64,000 bases of DNA. Source: Methylomarinovum caldicuralii. GTDB taxonomy: Bacteria > Pseudomonadota > Gammaproteobacteria > Methylococcales > Methylothermaceae. Positions 1 through 7,461 of the stretch are shown here, piece after piece (within the stretch, counting starts at the first letter, position 1; every line of letters starts with the position of its first letter). The translations under genes and the position numbers were made by a program. The notes under the pieces are model-generated. The model saw only the letters and a program-made list of their open reading frames with translations. It did no database searches and was not told where the DNA came from. Location: assembly GCF_033126985.1 (NCBI RefSeq), contig NZ_AP024714.1:2372990-2436989 (forward strand), in the 5' to 3' direction.

Positions 1-202
1 CAGGCGAGGACGGCGAGAGGCAGTCCATGATCTCTCTCAGGTACGGCGTGCGCCGGGTGGACCAGCGCCCGGGCTCCGAGGCCGACTTGGACGAGAGCAT
101 CCGGTAGCGGTCGGCCCACTCGGAGACGGTGAGCAGCGGGTCAGGCGTCAGTCCCTCACGCCAGGCGCGTTCGATGGCCTCAAAGCCTTCATAATCGAAC
201 AC
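1..202 (-). CDS. Phage terminase large subunit, GpA type (partial, N-terminal end only)
   Basis: This is the start of a large terminase subunit, the ATP-driven motor and nuclease that packages phage DNA into proheads. The reading frame runs off the window edge, so only about 67 residues are visible. They include the stretch LTVSEWADRYRMLSSK followed by SASEPGRW and TPYLREIMD, which is the typical N-terminal signature of GpA-family large terminases. The only in-frame start I see is GTG at 202; it lies just after the stop of the small-subunit gene (211-213), so the two are probably translationally coupled. It marks a prophage or prophage remnant continuing to the left. Confidence 0.85.
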   Translation of the reverse strand, partial: MFDYEGFEAIERAWREGLTPDPLLTVSEWADRYRMLSSKSASEPGRWSTRRTPYLREIMDCLSPSSP

Positions 203-210
203 GGCGCATG

Positions 211-753
211 TCAGTCCACCCTGGGGGCGGGATCCCCGAGTTCCTCGAGATGCCGGCGCACCTCGCGCTCGAGCATCACGTGCAGGGTATGGGCGTCCAC
301 GCCCAGCTCCGCCGCCATCTGGCTCGAGACCCGGGTGGGCCAATTGAGCCAGGCGTCGCGCTCGGCCCGCGCCAGCTTGAACACATGGGCGAGCGCCTTG
401 GCCCGGTCCACCAGCTCCCCCTTGAGGCGGGCGAGCCGGACCTTGGCGGTCTGGGCCTTGAGCACCTCGTTGGCGGTTCGCGCCTGCAACAGCGTCGTGC
501 CGCCCGAGGGCAGCGCCGACTCGCCCGTGGCCTCGCGAACCATGTTGACGGCATCCACCGGCACCGCTTTCCGCCGGCCCTGCTTGTGCTGCTGGGCGCT
601 ATCGGTATTGGCCGCCCACTCGGCGTCCGCCTTTTGCGGGTCGATGGTCCCGTCCGGCTCTGGGGTGATGCGCCCGGTCTTGATCGCCTTGCGCACGGCG
701 GCGTCGGAAACGCCGCGGTGGCGGGCATAGGCGCGGATCGAGATGCCCATCAT
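211..753 (-). CDS. Phage terminase small subunit / Nu1-like DNA-packaging protein
   Basis: This 180-residue protein lies directly upstream of the large terminase gene on the same strand. Its N terminus (SIRAYARHRGVSDAAVRKAI) reads as a helix-turn-helix of the Nu1/terminase small-subunit kind, which recognises the packaging site on phage DNA. A charged helical middle (residues about 90-130) fits the oligomerisation region of such proteins. Position and domain order together make this the packaging recognition subunit. The exact family is inferred from the N terminus and the neighbour, as small terminases diverge strongly. Two ATG codons in tandem begin the frame; either could be the start. Confidence 0.72.
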   Translation of the reverse strand: MMGISIRAYARHRGVSDAAVRKAIKTGRITPEPDGTIDPQKADAEWAANTDSAQQHKQGRRKAVPVDAVNMVREATGESALPSGGTTLLQARTANEVLKAQTAKVRLARLKGELVDRAKALAHVFKLARAERDAWLNWPTRVSSQMAAELGVDAHTLHVMLEREVRRHLEELGDPAPRVD

Positions 754-857
754 GCATCCTGTTGATCAAGAAGGAAAATTGTTCGGAATAGGACTTGATA
801 AGCGGGCCGAATGAAGCGTTCATGTCCACACGGTCAAACACAACGGGAGAGACGAAC

Positions 858-1037
858 ATGAACGCCAACACCACCGAGAAACGCTACGAGATCACCTTCC
901 CCGGGCAGGCGCCGGTGCAACTGGCCAAGGACCAGATCCTCTCGCCGACCCTGCGCCGGGCCATCGACAACATCGAACGGGAGCCGGCCCGCGTCGGCGT
1001 CACCCTCAAAAACGGCATCCGGATCAACGTCGCCTGA
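858..1037 (+). CDS. Hypothetical small protein (59 aa), phage-region
   Basis: I do not recognise this protein. The start at 858 is chosen because GGGAGAG lies a few bases upstream (845-851) and the coding part begins MNANTTEKRYEITF. It is a small acidic/basic mixed protein without membrane segments or cysteines, containing QILSPTLRRAIDNIERE and ending in GIRINVA. It begins a plus-strand run of small genes (858-1703) opposite to the terminase genes, an arrangement common for regulatory or accessory genes in prophages. Function unknown. Confidence 0.6.
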   Translation: MNANTTEKRYEITFPGQAPVQLAKDQILSPTLRRAIDNIEREPARVGVTLKNGIRINVA

Positions 1038-1048
1038 GGAGAACGACC

Positions 1049-1261
1049 ATGAGCAGGAAACCCACCGCCATCGACGCCTTCATGGCCAGGAAAGCCGAGA
1101 TCGACGCCATGCTGGCCCGGCTGCAGGCCCTGAGCGACGACCACTTCCACGTCAGCCCTAACGAGGTGACCTGGGGTCACGTGGGCGATCTCGACCATTA
1201 CGCTGAGCTGCTCAAGCGGATCACCGATTGCGCCTTCCGCGAAGGCGAATACGCCGAATGA
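1049..1261 (+). CDS. Hypothetical small protein (70 aa), phage-region
   Basis: An unrecognised 70-residue protein, 11 bases after the previous gene, with GAGGAGA upstream of the ATG as ribosome binding site. It is helical and charged, with no membrane segment. Residues 35-55 (HFHVSPNEVTWGHVGDLDHY) look like a structured loop. The tight spacing suggests co-transcription with the flanking small genes. Nothing in the sequence assigns a function. Confidence 0.65.
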   Translation: MSRKPTAIDAFMARKAEIDAMLARLQALSDDHFHVSPNEVTWGHVGDLDHYAELLKRITDCAFREGEYAE

Positions 1262-1283
1262 CATCCGACAGGAGGACAGACCG

Positions 1284-1703
1284 ATGAAACTCACCGCCAC
1301 CCAGGAACGCATCCTTCACGCCGCCGCCGGACGCCCCAGCGGCGACATCGAGCCGCTGCCGCCCAACGTGAACGCCGGTATCCGCCAGCGGGTGATCGAC
1401 GGCCTGCTGAAGCGCGGACTGATCGAATTCAAAGGCGGCTACCACCGCATCAGCGCGGCCGGCTTCGAGGCCATCGGCAAGGCGCCGCGCTCGGGAAGCT
1501 ACCGGAGCGGCACCAAGCAGGCGCGGATGATCGAGCTGATGCGCCGGCCCGAGGGCGCCAGCATCGACGAGATCGCCCAGGAGACCGGATGGCTGCCCCA
1601 TACGGTGCGCGGCACCATGACCAACGCGCTCAAGAAGCGCCTCGGCATGACCATCGTCTCGCACAAGGATGAGGGCCAGCCCCGTCGGTACCGGATCGCC
1701 TGA
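1284..1703 (+). CDS. DUF3489 domain protein (winged-helix-like)
   Basis: A 139-residue protein whose C-terminal half (from about residue 76) carries the DUF3489 pattern: GTKQARMIELMRRPEGAS, then EIAQETGWLPHTVRGTM and an ALKKRLG helix ending in an RRYRIA strand. The pattern reads as a winged helix-turn-helix and the family is frequent in proteobacterial prophages and integrated elements. The N-terminal part (residues 1-60) also looks like a helix-turn-helix fold with a beta wing (GGYHRISAAGFEAI). An AGGAGGA ribosome site precedes the start. It is probably DNA binding, but the target and role are unknown. Confidence 0.78.
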   Translation: MKLTATQERILHAAAGRPSGDIEPLPPNVNAGIRQRVIDGLLKRGLIEFKGGYHRISAAGFEAIGKAPRSGSYRSGTKQARMIELMRRPEGASIDEIAQETGWLPHTVRGTMTNALKKRLGMTIVSHKDEGQPRRYRIA

Positions 1704-1714
1704 GCTACAAGATC

Positions 1715-1754
1715 TTGAATCTCCACCGATATGCAACCATAATGGTTGCATATC
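1715..1754 (+). promoter_or_regulatory. Promoter with overlapping palindromic operator of the FitAB-like pair
   Basis: A perfect 13-1-13 inverted repeat occupies 1728-1754 (arm GATATGCAACCAT, centre at 1741). It covers a CATAAT -10 box (1738-1743), which stands 17 bases after a TTGAAT -35 box (1715-1720). A palindrome sitting on the -10 box directly before an antitoxin gene is the expected autorepression site for a ribbon-helix-helix antitoxin/PIN toxin complex. The boxes and the palindrome are seen; the binding is inferred. Confidence 0.75.
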
Positions 1755-1771
1755 GGAAGGAGGTGCCTGCC

Positions 1772-2014
1772 ATGGCTTCCATCACGCTCAAGAACATCCC
1801 CGACGACCTGTACGAACGCCTCAAGGCCGCGGCCCAGGCCCATCACCGCTCCATCAACAGCGAGCTGATCCGCTGTCTGGAAGTGGTCCTGAAACCGCGC
1901 CCCGTTTCCCCCGAGGAACGGCTGGAGCGGCTGCGCCGGATACGCCCGGCCATTCCGCCGTCTGCCGTAGCGCCAGAGGAGATCCAGCAGGCCATCGACC
2001 AAGGTCGACCGTGA
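1772..2014 (+). CDS. FitA-like ribbon-helix-helix antitoxin
   Basis: An 80-residue antitoxin that should neutralise the PIN-domain toxin encoded next and repress their shared promoter. The N terminus MASITLKNIPDDLYERLKA followed by HHRSINSELIRCLE is the classical Arc/FitA ribbon-helix-helix fold: one beta strand and two helices. The C-terminal tail (from about residue 45), rich in Arg and Pro, would wrap the toxin. The start at 1772 is set by a strong AAGGAGGT at 1757-1764; an upstream ATG in the same frame lies inside the operator and is less likely. The gene overlaps the toxin start, indicating coupled translation. Confidence 0.85.
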   Translation: MASITLKNIPDDLYERLKAAAQAHHRSINSELIRCLEVVLKPRPVSPEERLERLRRIRPAIPPSAVAPEEIQQAIDQGRP

Positions 2015-2412
2015 TCGTCGCCGACACCAATCTCATCGCCTATCTGGCGATGCCGTCCCCCTATACCGAAGCCGCGGAGCGGCTGCTGGTCCGCGAGCCG
2101 GAATGGGTGGCGCCCGTCCTCTGGCGCAGCGAATTCCGCAACGTCCTCGCGCTCTATCTGCGCAAGGGGTTGATCCGCTTCGAACAGGCGCTGGATATCC
2201 AAGCCGAGATGGAATCGCTGTTCCAGGGCAAGGAGTACGAGGTGGCCTCTCTGGACGTCCTCTCGCTGGTCAATCAAAGCGAGTGCTCGGCCTACGATTG
2301 CGAATTCGTGGCACTCGCCAAGGGGCTGGGCGTCAAGCTGGTGACCATGGATCACAAACTGGTGTCTTGTTTCCCCGATACGGCGACGCTTCTGACCGAC
2401 CTCAAGCCGTAG
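2011..2412 (+). CDS. FitB/VapC-like PIN-domain ribonuclease toxin
   Basis: A 133-residue PIN-domain protein. It begins IVADTNLIAYLAM, giving the first catalytic Asp; Glu of SEFRNVL and the C-terminal acidic positions of SAYDCEFVALAKGLG and LVTMDHKL complete the metal-binding set. PIN toxins of this class cleave RNA when freed from the antitoxin. The start is a GTG whose last bases overlap the antitoxin stop (GTGA overlap). The 3' end overlaps, tail to tail, the truncated DNA methylase on the other strand. All expected acidic residues are present, so it is probably active. Confidence 0.85.
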   Translation: MIVADTNLIAYLAMPSPYTEAAERLLVREPEWVAPVLWRSEFRNVLALYLRKGLIRFEQALDIQAEMESLFQGKEYEVASLDVLSLVNQSECSAYDCEFVALAKGLGVKLVTMDHKLVSCFPDTATLLTDLKP

Positions 2413-2667
2413 CCTCGGCGGTCCGGAGCGCCGCGATTTCTTCAAGGCTTTCGCCGCTGCCCTCGAGCACGGCCTCGCTGCCCGTGTACTCCTGCCAGCG
2501 CCGCACGATCACGTCCACGTACCTGGGATCGAGTTCGATGAGGCGGGCGCGACGTCCCGACTTCTCGCAGGCGATCAGGGTTGAGCCCGATCCGCCGAAG
2601 GGATCGAGCACGATGTCCCGCGACTTGGAGGATGTCAGGTCCCGTGTGATCATATCCCTCGAAGCCG
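2402..2667 (-). pseudogene. C-terminal fragment of a phage-type DNA methyltransferase, cut by the group II intron
   Basis: Only the last 85 or so codons remain. They contain DIVLDPFGGSGSTLIACE, the AdoMet-binding motif I of N6-adenine/N4-cytosine DNA methyltransferases, followed by ARLIELDPRYVDVIVRRWQE, as at the C terminus of beta-class phage DNA methylases. The N-terminal catalytic part (DPPY-type motif) would lie at higher coordinates, but there the reading frame is replaced by the intron array and then by an IS element. So the gene was interrupted and its other half lost or moved. Its position near terminase genes fits a prophage methylase. Confidence 0.8.
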
Positions 2668-2747
2668 GCCGGGTGACCGCGGGCGATTGCTCACCCGCGG
2701 TTCCCACAGATCCGGACGTGCCCGATTAAGGCATCCGGCTCCTCGGA

Positions 2748-4082
2748 CTATGGCGTCGCTACGCAACGGGCAATTCCGTGAACCACGCGCGGTGGGGGGA
2801 GTGGGTATCGTTTGTACAGCCGCCCAAAATGGTCCCAGTTCATCCGTTCCCGGTTGCGGCGGGACAACCATTTGTACCAGCGCCGTCTGACCTCGTACAG
2901 GAAGCGGGCCAGCGATTGGCTGTTGCCGACGATCCCATAGTAGGCATAATGCCCCTTGAGTTTGCGGCTCAGGGCCGCTTGTTGGTCTGCAACCGGCCAG
3001 TGGCGGTGCATCCGGCACCAGTGGTTGATCGCCTGCAGGGAGCGGCTGAGCCGGGCTTGGGCGGTCTTGCGTTTGACGACCCAACGCCCTTTCCTTGAGC
3101 GTCCCCAGTAGTGGGTGAATCCCAGGTATTGGAAGCTCTGGCCTTTCCGTCCGGGTTTTCTGAAGTCGAGCAGGCGGGTTTTGTCCGGGTGCAGGCGCAG
3201 GCCGTATTTGGCCAGGCGCTTGCCCAGAACGGCCAATACCCGCCGGGCGTCTTCTTCCCGTTCGAACACCAGGACCGCATCGTCGGCGAACCGGACTTCG
3301 AAGGCGCTGCCTTGCAGTCGCGGTTTGACCGTCTGCTCGAACCACAGGTCGAGCACGTGATGCAGGTAGAGGTTGGCCAGCAGTGGGGAGATCACCCCAC
3401 CTTGCGGTGTCCCTTGTTCGGGGTAGTGAAGCTGTCCGCCTTCCATGACACCGGCATTCAGCCATTTACCGATCACGCGGCAGATCACGCCGTCGCGCAC
3501 CCTCTGCCCCAGAAAGTTCCGCAGCCGGTCCCGGTCCACATCGTCGAAGAAGTTTTGGATGTCCAGGTCGATGACCCAGCCACCGCCCATGGCCATCAGC
3601 CCGCCCCATAGCCTCTCCAGGGCCTGGTGGGCACTGCGTCCGGGCCGGAACCCGTAGGCGCAGTCGAGAAAGTCCTGCTCGAAGATGGGTTCCAGCGCCA
3701 TCAGCACCGCCCGTTGCAGCACCTTGTCTTCCAGCGTGGGAATGCCGATCGGGCGGGTCTTTCCCGTTCCCGGCTTGGGCAGGTGGACGCGCCGTACCGC
3801 AGGCGCCCGATACCGGCCGGTCTTGAACCGTTCCAGCAGGCGCGTCAGGTTCTCCTCTAAGTCGGCTGCGTATTGGGATGCAGTCACGCCGTCCACCCCG
3901 GCGGCCCCGTCCTTGCGGGTGCGCCGCCAGGCTTCTTCCAGCCACACCACGTCGATGTGGTGGGCAATCGTGGTCAGTTCCAGCTTCGGTTCGATCCGGG
4001 CCAGTTCCGCTAGCTTCCGTTGTCGTGTTGAGATGTTCTCCTGGCTCGATGTCCCGGCCATCTGTCCCTCCGAAAGCCCCAT
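2748..4082 (-). CDS. ltrA: Group II intron reverse transcriptase/maturase, copy 1
   Basis: A 444-residue intron-encoded protein that would help the intron splice and copy itself into DNA. Reverse-transcriptase blocks are complete: GKTRPIGIPTLEDKVLQRAV, then ALEPIFEQDF and YGFRPGRSAHQAL, QGTPQGGVISPLLANLYL, and the active-site FADD (residues about 270-273, with Phe instead of the common Tyr). The maturase (domain X) part follows from about residue 340 with FYEVRRRWYKWLSRR-like helices. There is no HNH endonuclease domain at the C terminus, so it belongs to the endonuclease-lacking intron classes. The frame is intact. Confidence 0.93.
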   Translation of the reverse strand: MGLSEGQMAGTSSQENISTRQRKLAELARIEPKLELTTIAHHIDVVWLEEAWRRTRKDGAAGVDGVTASQYAADLEENLTRLLERFKTGRYRAPAVRRVHLPKPGTGKTRPIGIPTLEDKVLQRAVLMALEPIFEQDFLDCAYGFRPGRSAHQALERLWGGLMAMGGGWVIDLDIQNFFDDVDRDRLRNFLGQRVRDGVICRVIGKWLNAGVMEGGQLHYPEQGTPQGGVISPLLANLYLHHVLDLWFEQTVKPRLQGSAFEVRFADDAVLVFEREEDARRVLAVLGKRLAKYGLRLHPDKTRLLDFRKPGRKGQSFQYLGFTHYWGRSRKGRWVVKRKTAQARLSRSLQAINHWCRMHRHWPVADQQAALSRKLKGHYAYYGIVGNSQSLARFLYEVRRRWYKWLSRRNRERMNWDHFGRLYKRYPLPPPRVVHGIARCVATP

Positions 4083-4654
4083 CGTCCGACCTGCCGCTTC
4101 CCTCCATCGGGTCCCTTGGGGCAGGTTCCCCGACTTCCCAGGTACTATCGGCAGGCTCCGATTGCTCGATCACCTTCCCAGCGCGCTTCGTCGCCTTCGC
4201 GCGCCGGTACCCTGCTTCGTGTCCCGTTCGCTCCCATCGGCCGGACACCGCTCCGATGGGCCTGGGCCTTTTCTCACACGGCGCCCGCACCGCTCTTCCC
4301 GCAGGGAGTGTTCGAGCCCTCCCAGGTTCCTGGGCGACCCTTGCCCTGCATGCCCCGCTCTTCGACCCCGGCGGAGGGATGATGCCAGGCCAGTACAGCA
4401 CCACCCCTGTTGCCTTCCGTCCGTTCAACAACGTCGGCTCCGCATTCCGTACTTTCGAGGCTCCATCACGCGGCCTACAGGCCCCCTGTGTACGCTTCGC
4501 AGTCGGGATCGCTCCTCGACCACGCAACACTCGGTTCCGGCTGGTGGCCAGCCTTGGCCGGACAGGACTTGCACCTGTCAGGTCGCTCTGAAGGTTTCAG
4601 CGATGTCTTTCCTTCTACATAACTTCCTCCTTCTCCAGGCTTGGCCTGGCGCAA
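4083..4654 (-). ncRNA. 5' catalytic RNA portion of group II intron copy 1 (domains I-IV, part)
   Basis: This 572-base stretch upstream of the maturase gene carries no plausible protein and should fold as domains I to III and the start of domain IV of the ribozyme. It is highly structured and GC rich. It differs from copy 2 at two positions seven bases apart (4304 and 4311), whereas the rest of the stretch looked identical by eye. Confidence 0.7.
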
Positions 4655-4734
4655 GCCGGGTGACCGCGGGCGATTGCTCACCCGCGGTTCCCACAGATCC
4701 GGACGTGCCCGATTAAGGCATCCGGCTCCTCGGA

Positions 4735-6069
4735 CTATGGCGTCGCTACGCAACGGGCAATTCCGTGAACCACGCGCGGTGGGGGGAGTGGGTATCGTTT
4801 GTACAGCCGCCCAAAATGGTCCCAGTTCATCCGTTCCCGGTTGCGGCGGGACAACCATTTGTACCAGCGCCGTCTGACCTCGTACAGGAAGCGGGCCAGC
4901 GATTGGCTGTTGCCGACGATCCCATAGTAGGCATAATGCCCCTTGAGTTTGCGGCTCAGGGCCGCTTGTTGGTCTGCAACCGGCCAGTGGCGGTGCATCC
5001 GGCACCAGTGGTTGATCGCCTGCAGGGAGCGGCTGAGCCGGGCTTGGGCGGTCTTGCGTTTGACGACCCAACGCCCTTTCCTTGAGCGTCCCCAGTAGTG
5101 GGTGAATCCCAGGTATTGGAAGCTCTGGCCTTTCCGTCCGGGTTTTCTGAAGTCGAGCAGGCGGGTTTTGTCCGGGTGCAGGCGCAGGCCGTATTTGGCC
5201 AGGCGCTTGCCCAGAACGGCCAATACCCGCCGGGCGTCTTCTTCCCGTTTGAACACCAGGACCGCATCGTCGGCGAACCGGACTTCGAAGGCGCTGCCTT
5301 GCAGTCGCGGTTTGACCGTCTGCTCGAACCACAGGTCGAGCACGTGATGCAGGTAGAGGTTGGCCAGCAGTGGGGAGATCACCCCACCTTGCGGTGTCCC
5401 TTGTTCGGGGTAGTGAAGCTGTCCGCCTTCCATGACACCGGCATTCAGCCATTTACCGATCACGCGGCAGATCACGCCGTCGCGCACCCTCTGCCCCAGA
5501 AAGTTCCGCAGCCGGTCCCGGTCCACGTCGTCGAAGAAGTTTTGGATGTCCAGGTCGATGACCCAGCCACCGCCCATGGCCATCAGCCCGCCCCATAGCC
5601 TCTCCAGGGCCTGGTGGGCACTGCGTCCGGGCCGGAACCCGTAGGCGCAGTCGAGAAAGTCCTGCTCGAAGATGGGTTCCAGCGCCATCAGCACCGCCCG
5701 TTGCAGCACCTTGTCTTCCAGCGTGGGAATGCCGATCGGGCGGGTCTTTCCCGTTCCCGGCTTGGGCAGGTGGACGCGCCGTACCGCAGGCGCCCGATAC
5801 CGGCCGGTCTTGAACCGTTCCAGCAGGCGCGTCAGGTTCTCCTCTAAGTCGGCTGCGTATTGGGATGCAGTCACGCCGTCCACCCCGGCGGCCCCGTCCT
5901 TGCGGGTGCGCCGCCAGGCTTCTTCCAGCCACACCACGTCGATGTGGTGGGCAATCGTGGTCAGTTCCAGCTTCGGTTCGATCCGGGCCAGTTCCGCTAG
6001 CTTCCGTTGTCGTGTTGAGATGTTCTCCTGGCTCGATGTCCCGGCCATCTGTCCCTCCGAAAGCCCCAT
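4735..6069 (-). CDS. ltrA: Group II intron reverse transcriptase/maturase, copy 2
   Basis: This 444-residue protein is identical to the copy 1 product except for Lys instead of Glu in the segment just after the FADD active site (VFKREEDARR here, VFEREEDARR in copy 1). The cause is the C/T difference at 3263/5250. All reverse-transcriptase blocks and the domain X helices are present and the frame is open, so either copy could provide maturase for both introns. No endonuclease domain is present. Confidence 0.93.
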   Translation of the reverse strand: MGLSEGQMAGTSSQENISTRQRKLAELARIEPKLELTTIAHHIDVVWLEEAWRRTRKDGAAGVDGVTASQYAADLEENLTRLLERFKTGRYRAPAVRRVHLPKPGTGKTRPIGIPTLEDKVLQRAVLMALEPIFEQDFLDCAYGFRPGRSAHQALERLWGGLMAMGGGWVIDLDIQNFFDDVDRDRLRNFLGQRVRDGVICRVIGKWLNAGVMEGGQLHYPEQGTPQGGVISPLLANLYLHHVLDLWFEQTVKPRLQGSAFEVRFADDAVLVFKREEDARRVLAVLGKRLAKYGLRLHPDKTRLLDFRKPGRKGQSFQYLGFTHYWGRSRKGRWVVKRKTAQARLSRSLQAINHWCRMHRHWPVADQQAALSRKLKGHYAYYGIVGNSQSLARFLYEVRRRWYKWLSRRNRERMNWDHFGRLYKRYPLPPPRVVHGIARCVATP

Positions 6070-6641
6070 CGTCCGACCTGCCGCTTCCCTCCATCGGGTC
6101 CCTTGGGGCAGGTTCCCCGACTTCCCAGGTACTATCGGCAGGCTCCGATTGCTCGATCACCTTCCCAGCGCGCTTCGTCGCCTTCGCGCGCCGGTACCCT
6201 GCTTCGTGTCCCGTTCGCTCCCATCGGCCGGACACCGCTCCGATGGGCCTGGGCCTTTTCTCACACGGCGCCCGCACCGCTCTTCCCGCAAGGAGTGATC
6301 GAGCCCTCCCAGGTTCCTGGGCGACCCTTGCCCTGCATGCCCCGCTCTTCGACCCCGGCGGAGGGATGATGCCAGGCCAGTACAGCACCACCCCTGTTGC
6401 CTTCCGTCCGTTCAACAACGTCGGCTCCGCATTCCGTACTTTCGAGGCTCCATCACGCGGCCTACAGGCCCCCTGTGTACGCTTCGCAGTCGGGATCGCT
6501 CCTCGACCACGCAACACTCGGTTCCGGCTGGTGGCCAGCCTTGGCCGGACAGGACTTGCACCTGTCAGGTCGCTCTGAAGGTTTCAGCGATGTCTTTCCT
6601 TCTACATAACTTCCTCCTTCTCCAGGCTTGGCCTGGCGCAA
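6070..6641 (-). ncRNA. 5' catalytic RNA portion of group II intron copy 2
   Basis: This is the ribozyme part of the second intron, the counterpart of 4083-4654. Read on the minus strand it begins TTGCGCCAGG right after the IS3-derived flank that ends at 6642. Apart from the differences at 6291 and 6298 it matches copy 1. No gene lies inside. Confidence 0.7.
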
Positions 6642-6970
6642 TGAACGGGTACGAAGCTCGATTCCGAGGCGATGTATTCGCCTTGATCGGCCAACATCGG
6701 CACGATCTGTGATGGTGGCAGGTGGCTGTAGGCCGGTTGGTTGCACACGGCCAGGATACGGGCACGTTCTTCTTCCGTCAGGCGGTTGGCAGGGACGGGC
6801 CGTTCCGCATCAGGACGGGCGTCTGCCTTCACGCCCCCTTCACGGGTCCAGCGTTGATAGGTCCGGGCACTGATGCCCAGCAGTTCACAGGCTTTGTGTT
6901 GTGACGCGCCTTGTGCCATGGCTCGTTCGATCAGCTCAATGGTTTGGCGGCGATCCGGGTTGCTGATCAT
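6642..6970 (-). pseudogene. IS3-family transposase orfB, 5' part only, truncated by the group II intron
   Basis: The frame starts at 6970, overlapping the end of orfA by four bases (usual IS3 layout, where a -1 frameshift fuses OrfA and OrfB). It encodes about 110 residues beginning MISNPDRRQTIELIERA, with a helix-turn-helix (KACELLGISARTYQRW) and the HTH_21-type segment LPPSQIVPMLADQGEYIASE. The intron enters just after this and the DDE integrase core is missing. So no active transposase can be made here; the rest of the IS is not in the window. Confidence 0.85.
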
Positions 6971-7461
6971 GCGTCCTCTCCGTCCCCCCAGATCGCCTCG
7001 GCTTTTTTTGACAGCACCAGCAGCGCTGCCGTCTCGGCCAGGGCCTTTTCCTTCTTCTTCAGATCGCGCTCCAGCTCCTTGAGGCGCTGCTGATCTGTCT
7101 TACGCGCCTGCCTGAGCCGTTCGTTTTGTGTCCGGTCCCAGTCGTTGGCCTGTTCACAGGCCTGACGCCATTGCCGGATCTGCTCCGGGTAAAGGCCCCG
7201 CCCCCGGCACCAGGCCGACAACTCGGCCTCGTTCAGTGCCGCTGTCTCGACCACGGCAGCGAACTTGTCTGCCGCTGTCCAACCGGCCGGTGTCTGATCA
7301 CCGTCTGGCAACAGCCGGCCCTCGGCACGCGCAGCCTTGCGCCAGTTGTACAAGGTCGCCTCCGAGATCCCTTCCTCCTCGGCAATCTCCCGGATACTTC
7401 GGTTGTTCGGCGGCAGCATCTTCTTCAGCACCGCCTCTTTGCGCTCAGCGGAATAACGCAT
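6967..7461 (-). CDS. IS3-family transposase orfA
   Basis: A 164-residue OrfA: the N-terminal DNA-binding subunit of an IS3-type transposase. It starts MRYSAERKEAVLKKML, and the helix-turn-helix follows as IREIAEEEGISEATLYNWRK. The middle (AADKFAAVVETAALNEAELS) resembles a second DNA-binding domain. The C terminus (RLKELERDLKKKEKALAETA) is the leucine-zipper-like coiled coil used for dimerisation. The ATG at 7461 is preferred over an upstream one because it matches the usual OrfA start. Full length, but orphaned because orfB is cut. Confidence 0.85.
   Translation of the reverse strand: MRYSAERKEAVLKKMLPPNNRSIREIAEEEGISEATLYNWRKAARAEGRLLPDGDQTPAGWTAADKFAAVVETAALNEAELSAWCRGRGLYPEQIRQWRQACEQANDWDRTQNERLRQARKTDQQRLKELERDLKKKEKALAETAALLVLSKKAEAIWGDGEDA

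Larger units (their letters stand above)
2668..4654 (-). mobile_element. Group II intron, copy 1 (full length, 1,987 bp)
   Basis: A self-splicing retroelement made of a catalytic RNA and its maturase gene. On the minus strand it begins TTGCG (one base off the usual GTGYG) at 4654 and carries a long 5' RNA part. The domain V hairpin lies at 2709-2741 (minus-strand reading GAGCCGGATGCC, loop, GGGCACGTCCGGATC), and a GC-rich domain VI hairpin at about 2675-2705. Boundaries were set by comparing it with copy 2, with which it is exactly abutted. The 3' flank is the methylase fragment. The ends are therefore defined by the repeat, not by splicing data. Confidence 0.88.
4655..6641 (-). mobile_element. 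Group II intron, copy 2 (full length, 1,987 bp)
   Basis: A second copy of the same intron lies head to tail with copy 1 and with no base between them. Comparing them by eye gives four substitutions: 3263/5250, 3540/5527, 4304/6291 and 4311/6298. Its 5' flank on the minus strand is the transposase gene of an IS3-type element, which it truncates; its 3' flank is the first base of copy 1. Domain V lies at 4696-4728. The near identity means a recent duplication or a second insertion into the first intron's boundary. Confidence 0.88.
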
